Positions 1-7,438 of a stretch of DNA of 17,976 nt are shown here, one piece after another (the first letter of the stretch is position 1; every line of letters starts with the position of its first letter). Below the pieces are notes generated by a model. That model ran no database searches, was not told the origin of the DNA, and saw only the letters and a program-made list of their open reading frames with translations. Source of the stretch: Saprospiraceae bacterium UBA7328. Lineage in GTDB: Bacteria > Bacteroidota > Bacteroidia > Chitinophagales > Saprospiraceae. The translations under genes and the position numbers were made by a program. The stretch spans positions 8,264 to 26,239 of the forward strand of contig DKPS01000220.1 in the NCBI GenBank assembly GCA_002471345.1, in the 5' to 3' direction.

Positions 1-24
1 ACTTTGGACTTTGGACTTTGGACT
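1..24. repeat. Heptanucleotide tandem repeat (ACTTTGG)n
   Basis: Three perfect direct copies of ACTTTGG are followed by ACT, and the array is cut by the window edge. It lies 5 bases beyond the stop codon of the DUF1573 gene. The true copy number cannot be known from here. Such short arrays vary by slippage and often break assemblies. Confidence 0.85.
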
Positions 25-29
25 AAAAA

Positions 30-416
30 TCAATATTGATAGTCATAGTAAAGAAAGATGATAACTGGGTTTCCTTCTTCGTCTATATTTTTAAGATAGA
101 CATCTATTGAAATCTCTTCTTCTTTCTCTTTCTCGTTACTATCAAAAGTGAAAGGGATTTCACCAGTTTCTCCTGGTTTTATTTTAGATTTTGGCCAATT
201 TGCTTTTGTGCATTCACAGGTAGAAACAAGCTCAATAACTACGTCTTCATCAGATACATTTGTGAACTTAAATAAAGAATCTACTTTTTCCCCTTTTGTA
301 ACTTTACCAAGGTGAATCTGTTCTGTTTCAAATTCAATAAAGCCATTGGATTGGGCGTAGAAAAAAGAAGGAATCAATATAAATAGTACTGAAAGCAATT
401 TGGACATGGTGGTCAT
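30..416 (-). CDS. DUF1573 domain-containing secreted protein
   Basis: This is a small (128 aa) predicted exported protein. Residues 1-21 form a signal peptide with a hydrophobic core and a probable cut after FYA. The rest matches the DUF1573 pattern seen throughout Bacteroidota: an 'F-FTN' strand near residue 50, the cysteine motif CECT at 67-70 (usually CGCT), 'WP' near 74, then a 'I-PG-TGEI' turn and an FD strand. DUF1573 is an immunoglobulin-like fold of unknown function found in periplasmic or surface proteins. The second Met (codon 4) is an equally possible start, since neither has a clear SD. A candidate promoter lies at 464-495. The stop is almost in contact with the tandem repeat at 1-24. 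The family call is from motif memory; the function is unknown. Confidence 0.85.
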   Translation of the reverse strand: MTTMSKLLSVLFILIPSFFYAQSNGFIEFETEQIHLGKVTKGEKVDSLFKFTNVSDEDVVIELVSTCECTKANWPKSKIKPGETGEIPFTFDSNEKEKEEEISIDVYLKNIDEEGNPVIIFLYYDYQY

Positions 417-463
417 AATTTTCTATAATTGATCAGGTAAAGAATTGATCTATTCAATAGACG

Positions 464-495
464 CAAATCTCTATCCACTTCAGAACTTTTTCAAG
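464..495 (-). promoter_or_regulatory. Candidate Bacteroidota promoter for the DUF1573 gene
   Basis: Read on the minus strand, CTTG (492-495) is followed after exactly 20 bases by GAGATTTG (464-471). This resembles the Bacteroidota sigma-A consensus TTTG-N19-21-TAnnTTTG, with 7 of 8 matches in the -7 box. It lies about 50 bases upstream of the DUF1573 start codon. It is a motif match only. Confidence 0.4.
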
Positions 496-510
496 ATTTT
501 TAAGATAAAA

Positions 511-2703
511 TTAATGTTGTACAAGGATATGTCTTACTACATACTCCTCATCTAACTTTATTTTTAATACATATACTCCATTATCTAAACTTGAAGTATT
601 AATGGTATTATGAATATTGAGATCTGATGAATTCACCAGTTCTCCAGCTGTAGAATACATGCTTAATATTCCTATAGAAAAAGTCAAATCATGAATATCA
701 ATTTGCAAATGAGAATCAGCAGGTATAGGATAAAAGCTGACTTTTGAGAAAATCTCTGGATCATTTATCGATGTAACCTCTTCTAAAACAAAAACCTCAG
801 AATTCAATTCACAGCCTCTATCATCTATAACTTTTACAGAGTACATACCTGGAAACAGTTGCACCAGATCCTCATCATCAGAGAAGAATTCATCCTCCAC
901 CATCCAAGAATAAGAGTATGGAGGCGTTCCTCCATTTACTGTTATATCTATAGCTCCATCACCACTATTACTATTGGTTGGTCTCGTAGATTGTGTCTCT
1001 ACAAAAGCCAACACTTTAGGTTCAACAATCTCAAACTCACGTTCAAAAAAACATCCTGTGAAATCAGTAATAATAAATGAATAAATGCCACTACTTAAGT
1101 CCTGGTCCCTATTTCCATTAGATATTTCTATAGAGAATGGCTCATTGTTGCCTGTGACACTTATGACAATTGCACCATCATTTGCACCTGTACAACTGAT
1201 CTGGGTGATGTCAGTTTCGACATTGATATCAGGTTCATTGATAATGACAACCTCACACATCGCGGTATTACCTGATTCATCAGTAGCTAGATAAACATCA
1301 CGTGTCTCCCCTACTGGGAAAGAGCCATTTATTCCGACACCTGAGATCAACTCTAATCTTGTATTGTTGCAATTATCCATTGTCACAGGTTGACTGTATG
1401 TAAAAACTGCACAAGTAGCTATTTGAAGAGTTTGTGATATACAAGTGATGACAGGTTTTACTTCATCCACAATTTCTACAGAGACCAATACTGTAGCACT
1501 ATTCCCAGATTGATCCGTAGCGGTAATAGTAAGTTGTGTCAGACCCACATCATCACAATCAAAAGATTTAGGACTCCAATCAATTTCTATATTTTCATCA
1601 CAATTGTCACTACTCGAGACATTGAAAGCATCCAAATTATCGAGGCCAATTACTGAACCATCATCTTGTAAGCTTAATGTAGCATTTGTGATAGCTGAGA
1701 GATTCGGAGGTTCTTGATCTATAGCAAAAAGAGAAACATTGGCGACATCGATACAACCATTACTATCAGTGATGGATACTGTATATTGTCCAGGACCAAT
1801 ATTCCTTATAGTTTGTGTAGTCTCAGTGTTCGACCAAACATATGAATATGGAGGAGTTCCTCCTGACGTATTAGCAGATAAATCACTACTTTCATCATCG
1901 GAGCATTCTAATGGAGAAGTAGAAGTCAGCTCTGTTTCTAGGAGAGAAGGTTCAGCAATACTGAATTCTAGAATTACTTCTGAAGTTCCATCTGATACTG
2001 TTACACTATGGCCACCAGCAGCCAATGCTACCGCCATTTGATCTGTTTCATTATTATCCCAAGCATAGGTGTAGTTTTCTTCTCCTCCTGAAGCATCTAC
2101 TACAGCTGTACCATTTGAGTCTCCATTACACAACACATCCGTAGTTGATGATAGACTTGCAGAAAGAGCGTTACTTTCTGCTACGATAAATGTGACTTTA
2201 TTATTCACATATGTATCTCCTGATCTTGAGCCATTTCCATTTGCTAAGATCCCACTTATGTAAAAAGTCGCACTTCCTGATTCAGGAGCTGTCCAACTAG
2301 CCGAATATTCTATGATGTCGTCATTAAAGTTTTTAGCAGGCTCATGTTCGAAATAAGTTCTTCCTTGAAAAAATGAAGTAGTAGAGTTACTACCTGGATC
2401 TGTAATTTCACCAACATCATTACCGCCAACATCAGTAGCTACCATCTGAAACCCACCTCTCTCTGCATTTCCACCGGTGACATTTAAGACCACTGTAAAT
2501 GGATAAGTCATTCCAGGCTCCACTTGATTAGGAATGCCCTCTATACTAATATTCCCATCAGCGTTGCCACTTCCGGTATGACAGCCTGATCTTGCACAAG
2601 TTCCATCAAAGGGGCCACCACTATTGCCTTGTGGAGGATTAGCAGAAAAGGAAAGAAATAGTATCCATGCAAATACTACAAGTGCTGAGCTATATTTCTT
2701 CAT
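511..2703 (-). CDS. T9SS-exported multi-domain surface protein (choice-of-anchor V-like domain, SprB-type repeats, HYR-like domain)
   Basis: This large cell-surface or secreted protein (730 aa) has a signal peptide at residues 1-21. Residues 24-175 resemble the domain called 'choice-of-anchor V' in Bacteroidota, beginning with a Gly/Pro-rich stretch and a haem-like CX4CH motif (C36, C41, H42). SprB-type repeats with the 'GG-PPY-Y-W' and 'G-Y-V-V-D--GC' signatures lie at about 180-250, 255-325, 495-560 and 565-640. Between them (about 330-490) is an HYR-like region with paired cysteines and 'TATDQSGN' / 'LATDESGN' strands. Residues 655-730 are a type A T9SS sorting domain ('FYPIPA' start, 'NGVYVLKI' near the end). 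It is therefore expected to pass through Sec and T9SS. A role in adhesion or as a surface filament is inference. The CX4CH spacing is unusual for a c-type haem site, so haem binding is unproven. Confidence 0.85.
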   Translation of the reverse strand: MKKYSSALVVFAWILFLSFSANPPQGNSGGPFDGTCARSGCHTGSGNADGNISIEGIPNQVEPGMTYPFTVVLNVTGGNAERGGFQMVATDVGGNDVGEITDPGSNSTTSFFQGRTYFEHEPAKNFNDDIIEYSASWTAPESGSATFYISGILANGNGSRSGDTYVNNKVTFIVAESNALSASLSSTTDVLCNGDSNGTAVVDASGGEENYTYAWDNNETDQMAVALAAGGHSVTVSDGTSEVILEFSIAEPSLLETELTSTSPLECSDDESSDLSANTSGGTPPYSYVWSNTETTQTIRNIGPGQYTVSITDSNGCIDVANVSLFAIDQEPPNLSAITNATLSLQDDGSVIGLDNLDAFNVSSSDNCDENIEIDWSPKSFDCDDVGLTQLTITATDQSGNSATVLVSVEIVDEVKPVITCISQTLQIATCAVFTYSQPVTMDNCNNTRLELISGVGINGSFPVGETRDVYLATDESGNTAMCEVVIINEPDINVETDITQISCTGANDGAIVISVTGNNEPFSIEISNGNRDQDLSSGIYSFIITDFTGCFFEREFEIVEPKVLAFVETQSTRPTNSNSGDGAIDITVNGGTPPYSYSWMVEDEFFSDDEDLVQLFPGMYSVKVIDDRGCELNSEVFVLEEVTSINDPEIFSKVSFYPIPADSHLQIDIHDLTFSIGILSMYSTAGELVNSSDLNIHNTINTSSLDNGVYVLKIKLDEEYVVRHILVQH

Positions 2704-2838
2704 TTGAATTATTTCTAGTAAATCATTGATAATCTACTGATTACGCATATAAAAATAGACAATAAATGAAATTCAACGAAACAATAAATTAATGAAAACA
2801 AAATGAAGCAATTTTGAAATCATCATCCTTATGGTGTT

Positions 2839-3174
2839 TTACCTAGCCCAGAACAAATAGTTGTCAAATTGGACATAATTAAAAAGTGCGACGAGAATTG
2901 TAGTTAATATTATAAAAACAATAATAGCTTTCATTAGAGTTATAACAAGGTCTGATTTTACATCCTTTTTGATTCTCTTAGTCATCATATCGTATTCTAT
3001 TTTTGAATAACTTTTTGGCACAAAAATTCTTTCATTATTGTATGCCTTCATTTTGCTCATTCTTATTTTTTTAGCTCTTTCTCGAAAACTTGAAATTGCC
3101 TTTTTATTAGAAGTAAGACTTCTATTATATCTCAATGATAGAATTGCACTGCTTGCTGATCCTGCCCACCCCAT
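2839..3174 (-). CDS. Small single-span membrane protein, hypothetical
   Basis: This is a 111-aa protein whose exact function I do not recognise. The N-terminal 40 residues are basic and Ser-rich, with a 'SLRYNRSLTSNKK' stretch that recalls small hypothetical proteins of Flavobacteria-like genomes. Residues 30-75 are strongly positively charged. A single hydrophobic segment spans about residues 77-99, followed by a short aromatic tail. The positive-inside rule puts the long basic N-terminus in the cytoplasm. It lies downstream of ftsY in the same direction with a gap of 161 bases. The length, continuous reading and membrane segment make it a credible gene, but there is no functional evidence. 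Confidence 0.65.
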   Translation of the reverse strand: MGWAGSASSAILSLRYNRSLTSNKKAISSFRERAKKIRMSKMKAYNNERIFVPKSYSKIEYDMMTKRIKKDVKSDLVITLMKAIIVFIILTTILVALFNYVQFDNYLFWAR

Positions 3175-3335
3175 AGCTCATTTTTTGATAATGAAATAAT
3201 CTTTGACTATCTCTTATAAAATGATCATTTGCGGCTTAGGAATCATCTTATCTCGACAGAAACAAGGAGAAATGCGACAATATCGAAAGGAAATATTGAA
3301 TGAAAATTCTTGAAATACTGCTGTGGGAAGCTGTT

Positions 3336-4289
3336 CTATGTAAATAAAGAATCTACAAAAGCTTCTTTGTTAAAGACCTGAAGTTGCTCGATACCTTCTC
3401 CAACACCAATGTATTTGATCGGAACTTTAAATTGATCACTAATTCCTATCGCTACACCTCCTTTAGCTGTTCCATCTAGCTTTGTAAGAGCTAAGGACGA
3501 TACGTCTGTGGCTTCGGTGAATCTGGTAGCTTGTTCTATAGCGTTTTGACCTGTTGTAGCATCTAACACCAACATGACGTCATGAGGAGCACCATCCATT
3601 TTTTTTGCTATTGAATTTCTGATTTTAGTAAGTTCTTTCATCAGATATAGCTTAGTATGAAGCCTTCCAGCTGTGTCTATTATAGCGACATCATAATCTT
3701 CGTTTATGGCTTCTTGTACAGCTTCATAAGCCACTGCCGCTGGATCCGTATTCATTCCCTTGGCATAAAATCCACATCCTACTCTATCAGCCCAAACTTT
3801 GAGTTGATCTACTGCTGCAGCCCTAAATGTATCTCCAGCACCTAATAATACTTTATACCCTAACGCTTTATACTGATAGGCCAATTTTCCAATGGTCGTT
3901 GTCTTCCCTACCCCATTTACACCAACAACAAGTATGACATGTGGCTTCTTTTCATTGGGTAGACTATAGTCTTCAATGTTCTTAGTGTTATTCTCAGTGA
4001 GAATATCAACAATAACCTTTTTGAGAATTTCATTAAGCTCTTCTGTATTGATATACTTGTCTTGAGCAACTTTACCTTCTAACTTCTCAATAATCTTAAT
4101 GGTAGTATCTAGACCTACATCGGATTGGATTAAAATATTCTCTAATTCATCTAGAAAGCTTTCATCTACTGTAGACTTTCCTGCTACCGCTTTAGTAATC
4201 TTGCCAAAAAAACCTTCCTTAGTTTTCTCAAGACCTTTGTCGAGTTCCTCTTTTTTATCTCTTGAAAAGTACTTTTTGAAAAAACTCAT
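3336..4289 (-). CDS. ftsY: Signal recognition particle receptor FtsY
   Basis: This is the SRP receptor GTPase, which docks SRP-ribosome-nascent chain complexes at the inner membrane for delivery to SecYEG. The protein (317 aa) is the short form with only a small basic N-terminal stretch, then the N helical bundle (about 20-100) and the G domain. Visible motifs are the P-loop GVNGVGKTTT (123-132), DTFRAAAVDQL (153-163), DTAGRL (205-210), the guanine-specificity loop TKLDGTAKGG (269-278) and the closing GVGEGIEQLQVF (295-306). The key catalytic and nucleotide-binding residues are all present. It lies after rpmB-rpmG-DUF4295, the usual Bacteroidota order, but a perfect terminator hairpin at 4362-4394 stands in between. 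That suggests it also has its own promoter or depends on read-through. A typical SD is absent. Confidence 0.98.
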   Translation of the reverse strand: MSFFKKYFSRDKKEELDKGLEKTKEGFFGKITKAVAGKSTVDESFLDELENILIQSDVGLDTTIKIIEKLEGKVAQDKYINTEELNEILKKVIVDILTENNTKNIEDYSLPNEKKPHVILVVGVNGVGKTTTIGKLAYQYKALGYKVLLGAGDTFRAAAVDQLKVWADRVGCGFYAKGMNTDPAAVAYEAVQEAINEDYDVAIIDTAGRLHTKLYLMKELTKIRNSIAKKMDGAPHDVMLVLDATTGQNAIEQATRFTEATDVSSLALTKLDGTAKGGVAIGISDQFKVPIKYIGVGEGIEQLQVFNKEAFVDSLFT

Positions 4290-4361
4290 AGCCGATTTAT
4301 AATATGGACAAATGTTGCCTTTGTAAATTGAAGAATGGTATTCAGAATAACATGATACACA

Positions 4362-4394
4362 AAAGGCTTTTTTCTAATGTAGAAAAAAGCCTTT
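4362..4394 (-). terminator. Intrinsic terminator between the ribosomal-protein operon and ftsY
   Basis: AAAGGCTTTTTTC (4362-4374) pairs perfectly with GAAAAAAGCCTTT (4382-4394) around a 7-base loop, giving a 13-bp stem. It lies 35 bases past the DUF4295 stop and about 70 bases before the ftsY start. The T-runs are part of the stem, so it may work in both directions, and its strength is uncertain. Confidence 0.75.
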
Positions 4395-4428
4395 CGTTTA
4401 ATGAATTCTTGATTAGTGGCAGGAAATC

Positions 4429-4605
4429 TTACTTGTTATTAGAAAAGAATTCCTGAACTTTATCCTTATGGATGATTACTTCTTTGTAAGTATATTTTCC
4501 CGTCACTGGGTCTTTGATACTTTTGATCACTTTGGCATGATCTCTACCTGAACCAGCATTTGCAGCTCTCTGAGCTACTCTGGCATTTTTCGATACTTTA
4601 GCCAT
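4429..4605 (-). CDS. DUF4295 domain-containing small basic protein
   Basis: This 58-aa basic protein starts MAKVSKNARVAQRAAN and ends in EFFSNNK. It matches the DUF4295 family, which is almost confined to Bacteroidota and is encoded directly after rpmG. Continuous reading, a start codon 6 bases after the rpmG stop, and the conserved gene order all support it. The pattern 'SKIKDPVTGKYTYKE' near residues 29-44 is typical of the family, here as 'KSIKDPVTGKYTYKE'. Its function is unknown. The composition and location suggest association with the ribosome, which is inference. It should be cotranscribed with rpmB and rpmG and end at the hairpin at 4362-4394. Confidence 0.93.
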   Translation of the reverse strand: MAKVSKNARVAQRAANAGSGRDHAKVIKSIKDPVTGKYTYKEVIIHKDKVQEFFSNNK

Positions 4606-4611
4606 CTTAAA

Positions 4612-4800
4612 TTACTTTATTTCTTTATGAATGGTATACTTTTTCAAAATAGGATTAAATTTCTTAATCTCTAATCTGTCAGGAGTGTTTTTTCTATTCT
4701 TCTGAGTTACATATCTCGATGTTCCAGACTGTCCACTTGACTTGTGTTCAGTACACTCTACTATTACCTGTTGTCTGTTACCTTTTGATTTTTTTGCCAT
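4612..4800 (-). CDS. rpmG: 50S ribosomal protein L33 (bL33)
   Basis: This is a component of the large ribosomal subunit near the E site. The 62-aa protein begins [20 protein letters not shown] and contains the '[22 protein letters not shown]' type core of L33, ending 'KYTIHKEIK'. It has only one cysteine (C16), so it is the zinc-independent (C-minus) form. The start lies 11 bases after the rpmB stop and the stop 6 bases before DUF4295, so the three genes form a tight operon. Confidence 0.97.
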   Translation of the reverse strand: MAKKSKGNRQQVIVECTEHKSSGQSGTSRYVTQKNRKNTPDRLEIKKFNPILKKYTIHKEIK

Positions 4801-4811
4801 GATCTCGGTTT

Positions 4812-5069
4812 TTAAGCTTTAGTCATGTCCACACCGTGGTCCACTCCTTTTCTTTCTAATTTATTTAGGTACTCATAGAGGCCTAATTTATTAATAGTAC
4901 GCATTGCCGATGTACTCAATTTAAGTGTAACCCACTTATTCAATTCTGGAATGTAATACTTCTTCTTCTGTAGATTAGGAAGAAATCTTCTTCTAGTTCG
5001 GTTATTGGCGCGAGAAACGTTATTCCCTGTGATCGGCCTTTTTCCTGTAAGTTGACAAACTCTTGACAT
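4812..5069 (-). CDS. rpmB: 50S ribosomal protein L28 (bL28)
   Basis: This is a component of the large ribosomal subunit. The 85-aa protein begins [20 protein letters not shown], the standard L28 signature, followed by the basic [16 protein letters not shown] stretch and a '[18 protein letters not shown]' C-terminal half. It is the first gene of the rpmB-rpmG-DUF4295 operon, with a good promoter at 5137-5168. Its own start codon has no SD at the normal distance. A GGAGG lies 22 bases away and is better placed for a three-codon reading frame (5076-5087), a possible control element. Confidence 0.97.
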   Translation of the reverse strand: MSRVCQLTGKRPITGNNVSRANNRTRRRFLPNLQKKKYYIPELNKWVTLKLSTSAMRTINKLGLYEYLNKLERKGVDHGVDMTKA

Positions 5070-5075
5070 TATTAT

Positions 5076-5096
5076 CTAATATTTCATCAATCCTCC
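5076..5096 (-). promoter_or_regulatory. SD sequence plus three-codon mini-ORF in the rpmB leader
   Basis: On the minus strand the leader contains GGAGG (5092-5096), four bases before an ATG that opens ATG-AAA-TAT-TAG (5076-5087). The rpmB ATG follows six bases after that stop (at 5069). The SD is thus spaced for the mini-ORF and too far (22 bases) from rpmB. It may allow translational coupling or reinitiation. Bacteroidota seldom use SD sequences, so its presence here stands out. The function is inferred. Confidence 0.45.
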
Positions 5097-5136
5097 AGTA
5101 AAATTCTTTTAGATCGATTTTTTTCAAAATGGAGTG

Positions 5137-5168
5137 CAAAGGTATATATTTTATTAGATAAAAATAAA
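5137..5168 (-). promoter_or_regulatory. Promoter of the rpmB-rpmG-DUF4295 operon
   Basis: Read on the minus strand, TACCTTTG (5137-5144) is a perfect TAnnTTTG -7 box followed by CACTCC. A TTTA (5165-5168) lies 20 bases upstream in place of the -33 TTTG. Transcription should start near 5130, giving a leader of about 60 bases before rpmB. Confidence 0.7.
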
Positions 5169-5183
5169 GTCAATGGTCAAGGA

Positions 5184-5510
5184 TTAATTATTCTTTTTTC
5201 TCTTTGATTTATATGGAACTTCATAGTCTAAGATTATGGCATCTTGTAAGACCATTTCTACAAGTTCTAATTGTTGATAATCTATGCCTTTTAGATCAAA
5301 CCCTCCTACTTGTTTTCTGCCTTTGAAATTCAACACATCTGCTTGATGAACCAATTCGATTCCTCTTGTAAATGCTAATTCTACAGTATCATTCTTAATT
5401 GGATTGATATAGCAAATCCAGCTTTTCAATGAATAAAATGGAATTTCATATTTATCATTTGATTCCAAATTATAATTCTCAGTGAATAACCTATGAAGAT
5501 ATTCAGTCAC
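5184..5510 (-). CDS. DUF1801 domain-containing protein (start codon uncertain)
   Basis: This is a cytoplasmic protein of the DUF1801 (YdhG-like) family of unknown function. It has the family core 'YEIPFYSLKSWICYINP', then 'ELAFTRGIEL', 'KGRKQVGGFDL' and an alpha-helical end with a Lys/Arg-rich tail. The entry uses GTG at 5510 (108 aa), but the family normally has about 20 more residues upstream. In-frame sequence encoding them, IDLEEIQDKFLLGLSENQLE, runs without interruption from about 5570 to 5511. The upstream in-frame stop is at 5595-5597, with no ATG, GTG or TTG between that stop and 5510. The real start may be ATT (5577-5579) or ATA (5583-5585), or the start codon may have been lost. It is divergent from the Gfo/Idh/MocA gene. 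Confidence 0.72.
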   Translation of the reverse strand: MTEYLHRLFTENYNLESNDKYEIPFYSLKSWICYINPIKNDTVELAFTRGIELVHQADVLNFKGRKQVGGFDLKGIDYQQLELVEMVLQDAIILDYEVPYKSKRKKNN

Positions 5511-5680
5511 TTCGAGCTGATTTTCACTTAAACCTAAGAGAAATTTGTCTTGTATTTCTTCTAAATCAATTGTGTGAATGGTTATGGAATGTAATTATTT
5601 AAAGATCAAATTTCCTCATTAATGTACAATTCGATATTTTACAGTGCCACTCAATTAGGCTATCCATAAATAACGGTAAA

Positions 5681-7006
5681 ATGAAAAATAAATCAACAAA
5701 GAGAAGACAATTTATAAAAACTACTGCAGCCGTATCTGGAGCAGCTTTACTAAACCCGATGTCTATTCATGCTTCAGCATATGTGAAAGGTGAAGATCAC
5801 ATCGATGTAGCATTAATAGGATGTGGAGGAAGAGGAACTGGTGCTGCACTGCAAGCATTAAAAGCAAAGAGTAATGTAAGAATTGTAGCTATGGCTGATG
5901 CTTTTCAAGATCAAATAGACAAATGCTATGGCTATATAAATGAACATCATGAAGGAAGCCCTGATCAAATAGCAGTTAAAGACAACAATAAATATGCTGG
6001 ATTTGAAGGTTATAAAGAAGCTATAGATCAAGCCGATGTAGTAATCCTTACTACTCCACCAGGATTCAGACCATATCATTTTGAATACGCTATAGAAAAA
6101 GGGAAACATGTATTCATGGAAAAACCTGTGGCTGTAGATGCTCCTGGGATTAGAAAAGTATTAGCGGCAGGAGAAAAAGCAAAACAGAAAAAACTCAATG
6201 TAGTCGTAGGGCTGCAGCGACATTACCAAACCAACTATTTGGAGGCCATAAAAAGAATTAATAATGGAGACATAGGAAAGATACTTTCAGGTCAAGTTTA
6301 TTGGAATAGTGCAGGAGTATGGGTAAGAGAAAGAAAAGCAAGTCAAACAGAAATGGAGTACCAAATGAGAAATTGGTACTATTTCAACTGGCTTTGTGGA
6401 GACCATATTCTAGAACAGCACATCCATAATATTGATGTAGCGAATTGGTTTGTGGGAGAATATCCGTCTATGGCTCAAGGAATGGGAGGAAGAGAAGTCC
6501 GAACTGGTATGGATCATGGAGAAATTTTTGATCATCACTTTGTAGAGTTCACTTATCCTAGTGGAGCAGTAATATCCAGTCAATGTAGACATCAGAAAGG
6601 TTGCATGAGTCGAGTATCAGAGACATTTCAAGGGACAAAAGGCTCGGTTTCTACTGAAGGCAATTCCACAAAAATGATGGCGCATAGCGGTGAAATGATC
6701 CTAAATCATAAAGGAAAAGGTGATGCAAATCCATATCAGGTAGAACATGATAGATTGTTCGAGTCCATTATGGATGGTGGACTTATCAGTGATACAGAAA
6801 ATGGTGCAAAAAGTACAATGACAGCTATTTTAGGTCGGATGGCTACTTACTCAGGAAATGTAGTCAAATGGGACGAGGCTTTGGCTTCTGATCTAAGCAT
6901 TGGAATCAATCCTGATCAATGGGATTGGAAAAACAACCCTCCTACATTACCAGATAGTGAAGGAAGATATGCTATTCCTATTCCGGGAGTGACGAAAGTA
7001 TTATAA
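5681..7006 (+). CDS. Gfo/Idh/MocA family oxidoreductase, Tat-exported
   Basis: This is an NAD(P)-dependent oxidoreductase of the glucose-fructose oxidoreductase family, probably acting on a sugar or cyclitol. Residues 1-33 are a twin-arginine signal (KRRQFIKTTAA at 7-17, Ala-rich core), so the folded protein with bound cofactor should be exported to the periplasm. A Rossmann domain follows, with IDVALIGCGGRGTG (41-54) and the EKP motif at 147-149. The C-terminal alpha/beta domain holds 'DHILEQHIHNIDVANW' (241-256), in which His249 fits the family catalytic position. The length (441 aa) is normal for the Tat-bearing type in Bacteroidota and Planctomycetota. It lacks the 'YPTHG' signature I associate with GH109 glycosidases, so I do not assign that activity. 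The substrate is unknown. The only neighbour in the same direction is the small membrane protein 84 bases downstream. Confidence 0.93.
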   Translation: MKNKSTKRRQFIKTTAAVSGAALLNPMSIHASAYVKGEDHIDVALIGCGGRGTGAALQALKAKSNVRIVAMADAFQDQIDKCYGYINEHHEGSPDQIAVKDNNKYAGFEGYKEAIDQADVVILTTPPGFRPYHFEYAIEKGKHVFMEKPVAVDAPGIRKVLAAGEKAKQKKLNVVVGLQRHYQTNYLEAIKRINNGDIGKILSGQVYWNSAGVWVRERKASQTEMEYQMRNWYYFNWLCGDHILEQHIHNIDVANWFVGEYPSMAQGMGGREVRTGMDHGEIFDHHFVEFTYPSGAVISSQCRHQKGCMSRVSETFQGTKGSVSTEGNSTKMMAHSGEMILNHKGKGDANPYQVEHDRLFESIMDGGLISDTENGAKSTMTAILGRMATYSGNVVKWDEALASDLSIGINPDQWDWKNNPPTLPDSEGRYAIPIPGVTKVL

Positions 7007-7090
7007 GCCTGAAGAGAAAAGAGTATTTATATATTGAAGTGATTTAAAAATTAAATTTTACAACTTAATGTTAATTCAAAATTTAATTAC

Positions 7091-7354
7091 ATGGGTTTAC
7101 AAAGAATTATAATTTGGCTCATCTTGGGAGCAATCTCTGGATGGATAGCTGGTCAGTTAATGAAAGGACGAGGATTTGGACTTGTTGGCAATATCGTAGT
7201 AGGTATATTAGGCAGTTTCATTGGCGGATGGCTAGGAGGAAAATTAGGTATATATGAAGCTACTGTAGGTGGATTAAGTCTTCCAAGTATTCTTACTTCT
7301 GTAGGAGGTGCAGTGGTCCTTTTATTTATTATTGGATTAGTGAAAAAATCATAA
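7091..7354 (+). CDS. GlsB/YeaQ/YmgE family stress-response membrane protein
   Basis: This 87-aa Gly-rich inner-membrane protein has three predicted membrane segments (about 5-24, 31-52 and 63-84). The family signature is clear: 'LGAISGWIAGQLMKGRGFGLVGN', then 'GILGSFIGGWLGG' and a final hydrophobic helix ending in Lys-Lys-Ser. Family members (transglycosylase-associated protein family) are often induced by stress, but their molecular role is not known. It may be expressed alone, since 84 bases separate it from the upstream oxidoreductase. The terminator at 7388-7426 follows it. Confidence 0.93.
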   Translation: MGLQRIIIWLILGAISGWIAGQLMKGRGFGLVGNIVVGILGSFIGGWLGGKLGIYEATVGGLSLPSILTSVGGAVVLLFIIGLVKKS

Positions 7355-7387
7355 ATATTTAAGAACATACAATGATATTTTCAAAAC

Positions 7388-7426
7388 AAAAAAGCACTTT
7401 TGATTCTCAACCAAAAGTGCTTTTTT
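7388..7426. terminator. Bidirectional intrinsic terminator
   Basis: A perfect 15-bp stem is formed by AAAAAAGCACTTTTG (7388-7402) and CAAAAGTGCTTTTTT (7412-7426), with a 9-base loop. A/T-runs on both sides give U-tracts in both directions. It lies between the convergent GlsB-type gene and the nhaC-type gene and should serve both. Confidence 0.92.
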
Positions 7427-7438
7427 TTTGATCAGATC

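Noticed and set aside
1739..2041. 100-codon plus-strand open frame
   Set aside because: It is antisense to the SprB repeats of the T9SS protein, with no recognisable product; the same applies to 859-1080 and 1085-1294.
3219..3230. 12-bp palindrome AAATGATCATTT
   Set aside because: A short AT-rich palindrome of this size is expected by chance, and no gene start or second copy is nearby.
4300..4330. Possible ftsY promoter containing AACATTTG on the minus strand
   Set aside because: The -7 box lacks its leading T and there is no -33 TTTG at 19-21 bases, so the match is too weak to list.
7153..7368. 71-codon minus-strand open frame
   Set aside because: It is opposite the clearly recognisable GlsB/YeaQ-type gene, and its Pro-rich translation is typical of antisense to Gly-rich codons.
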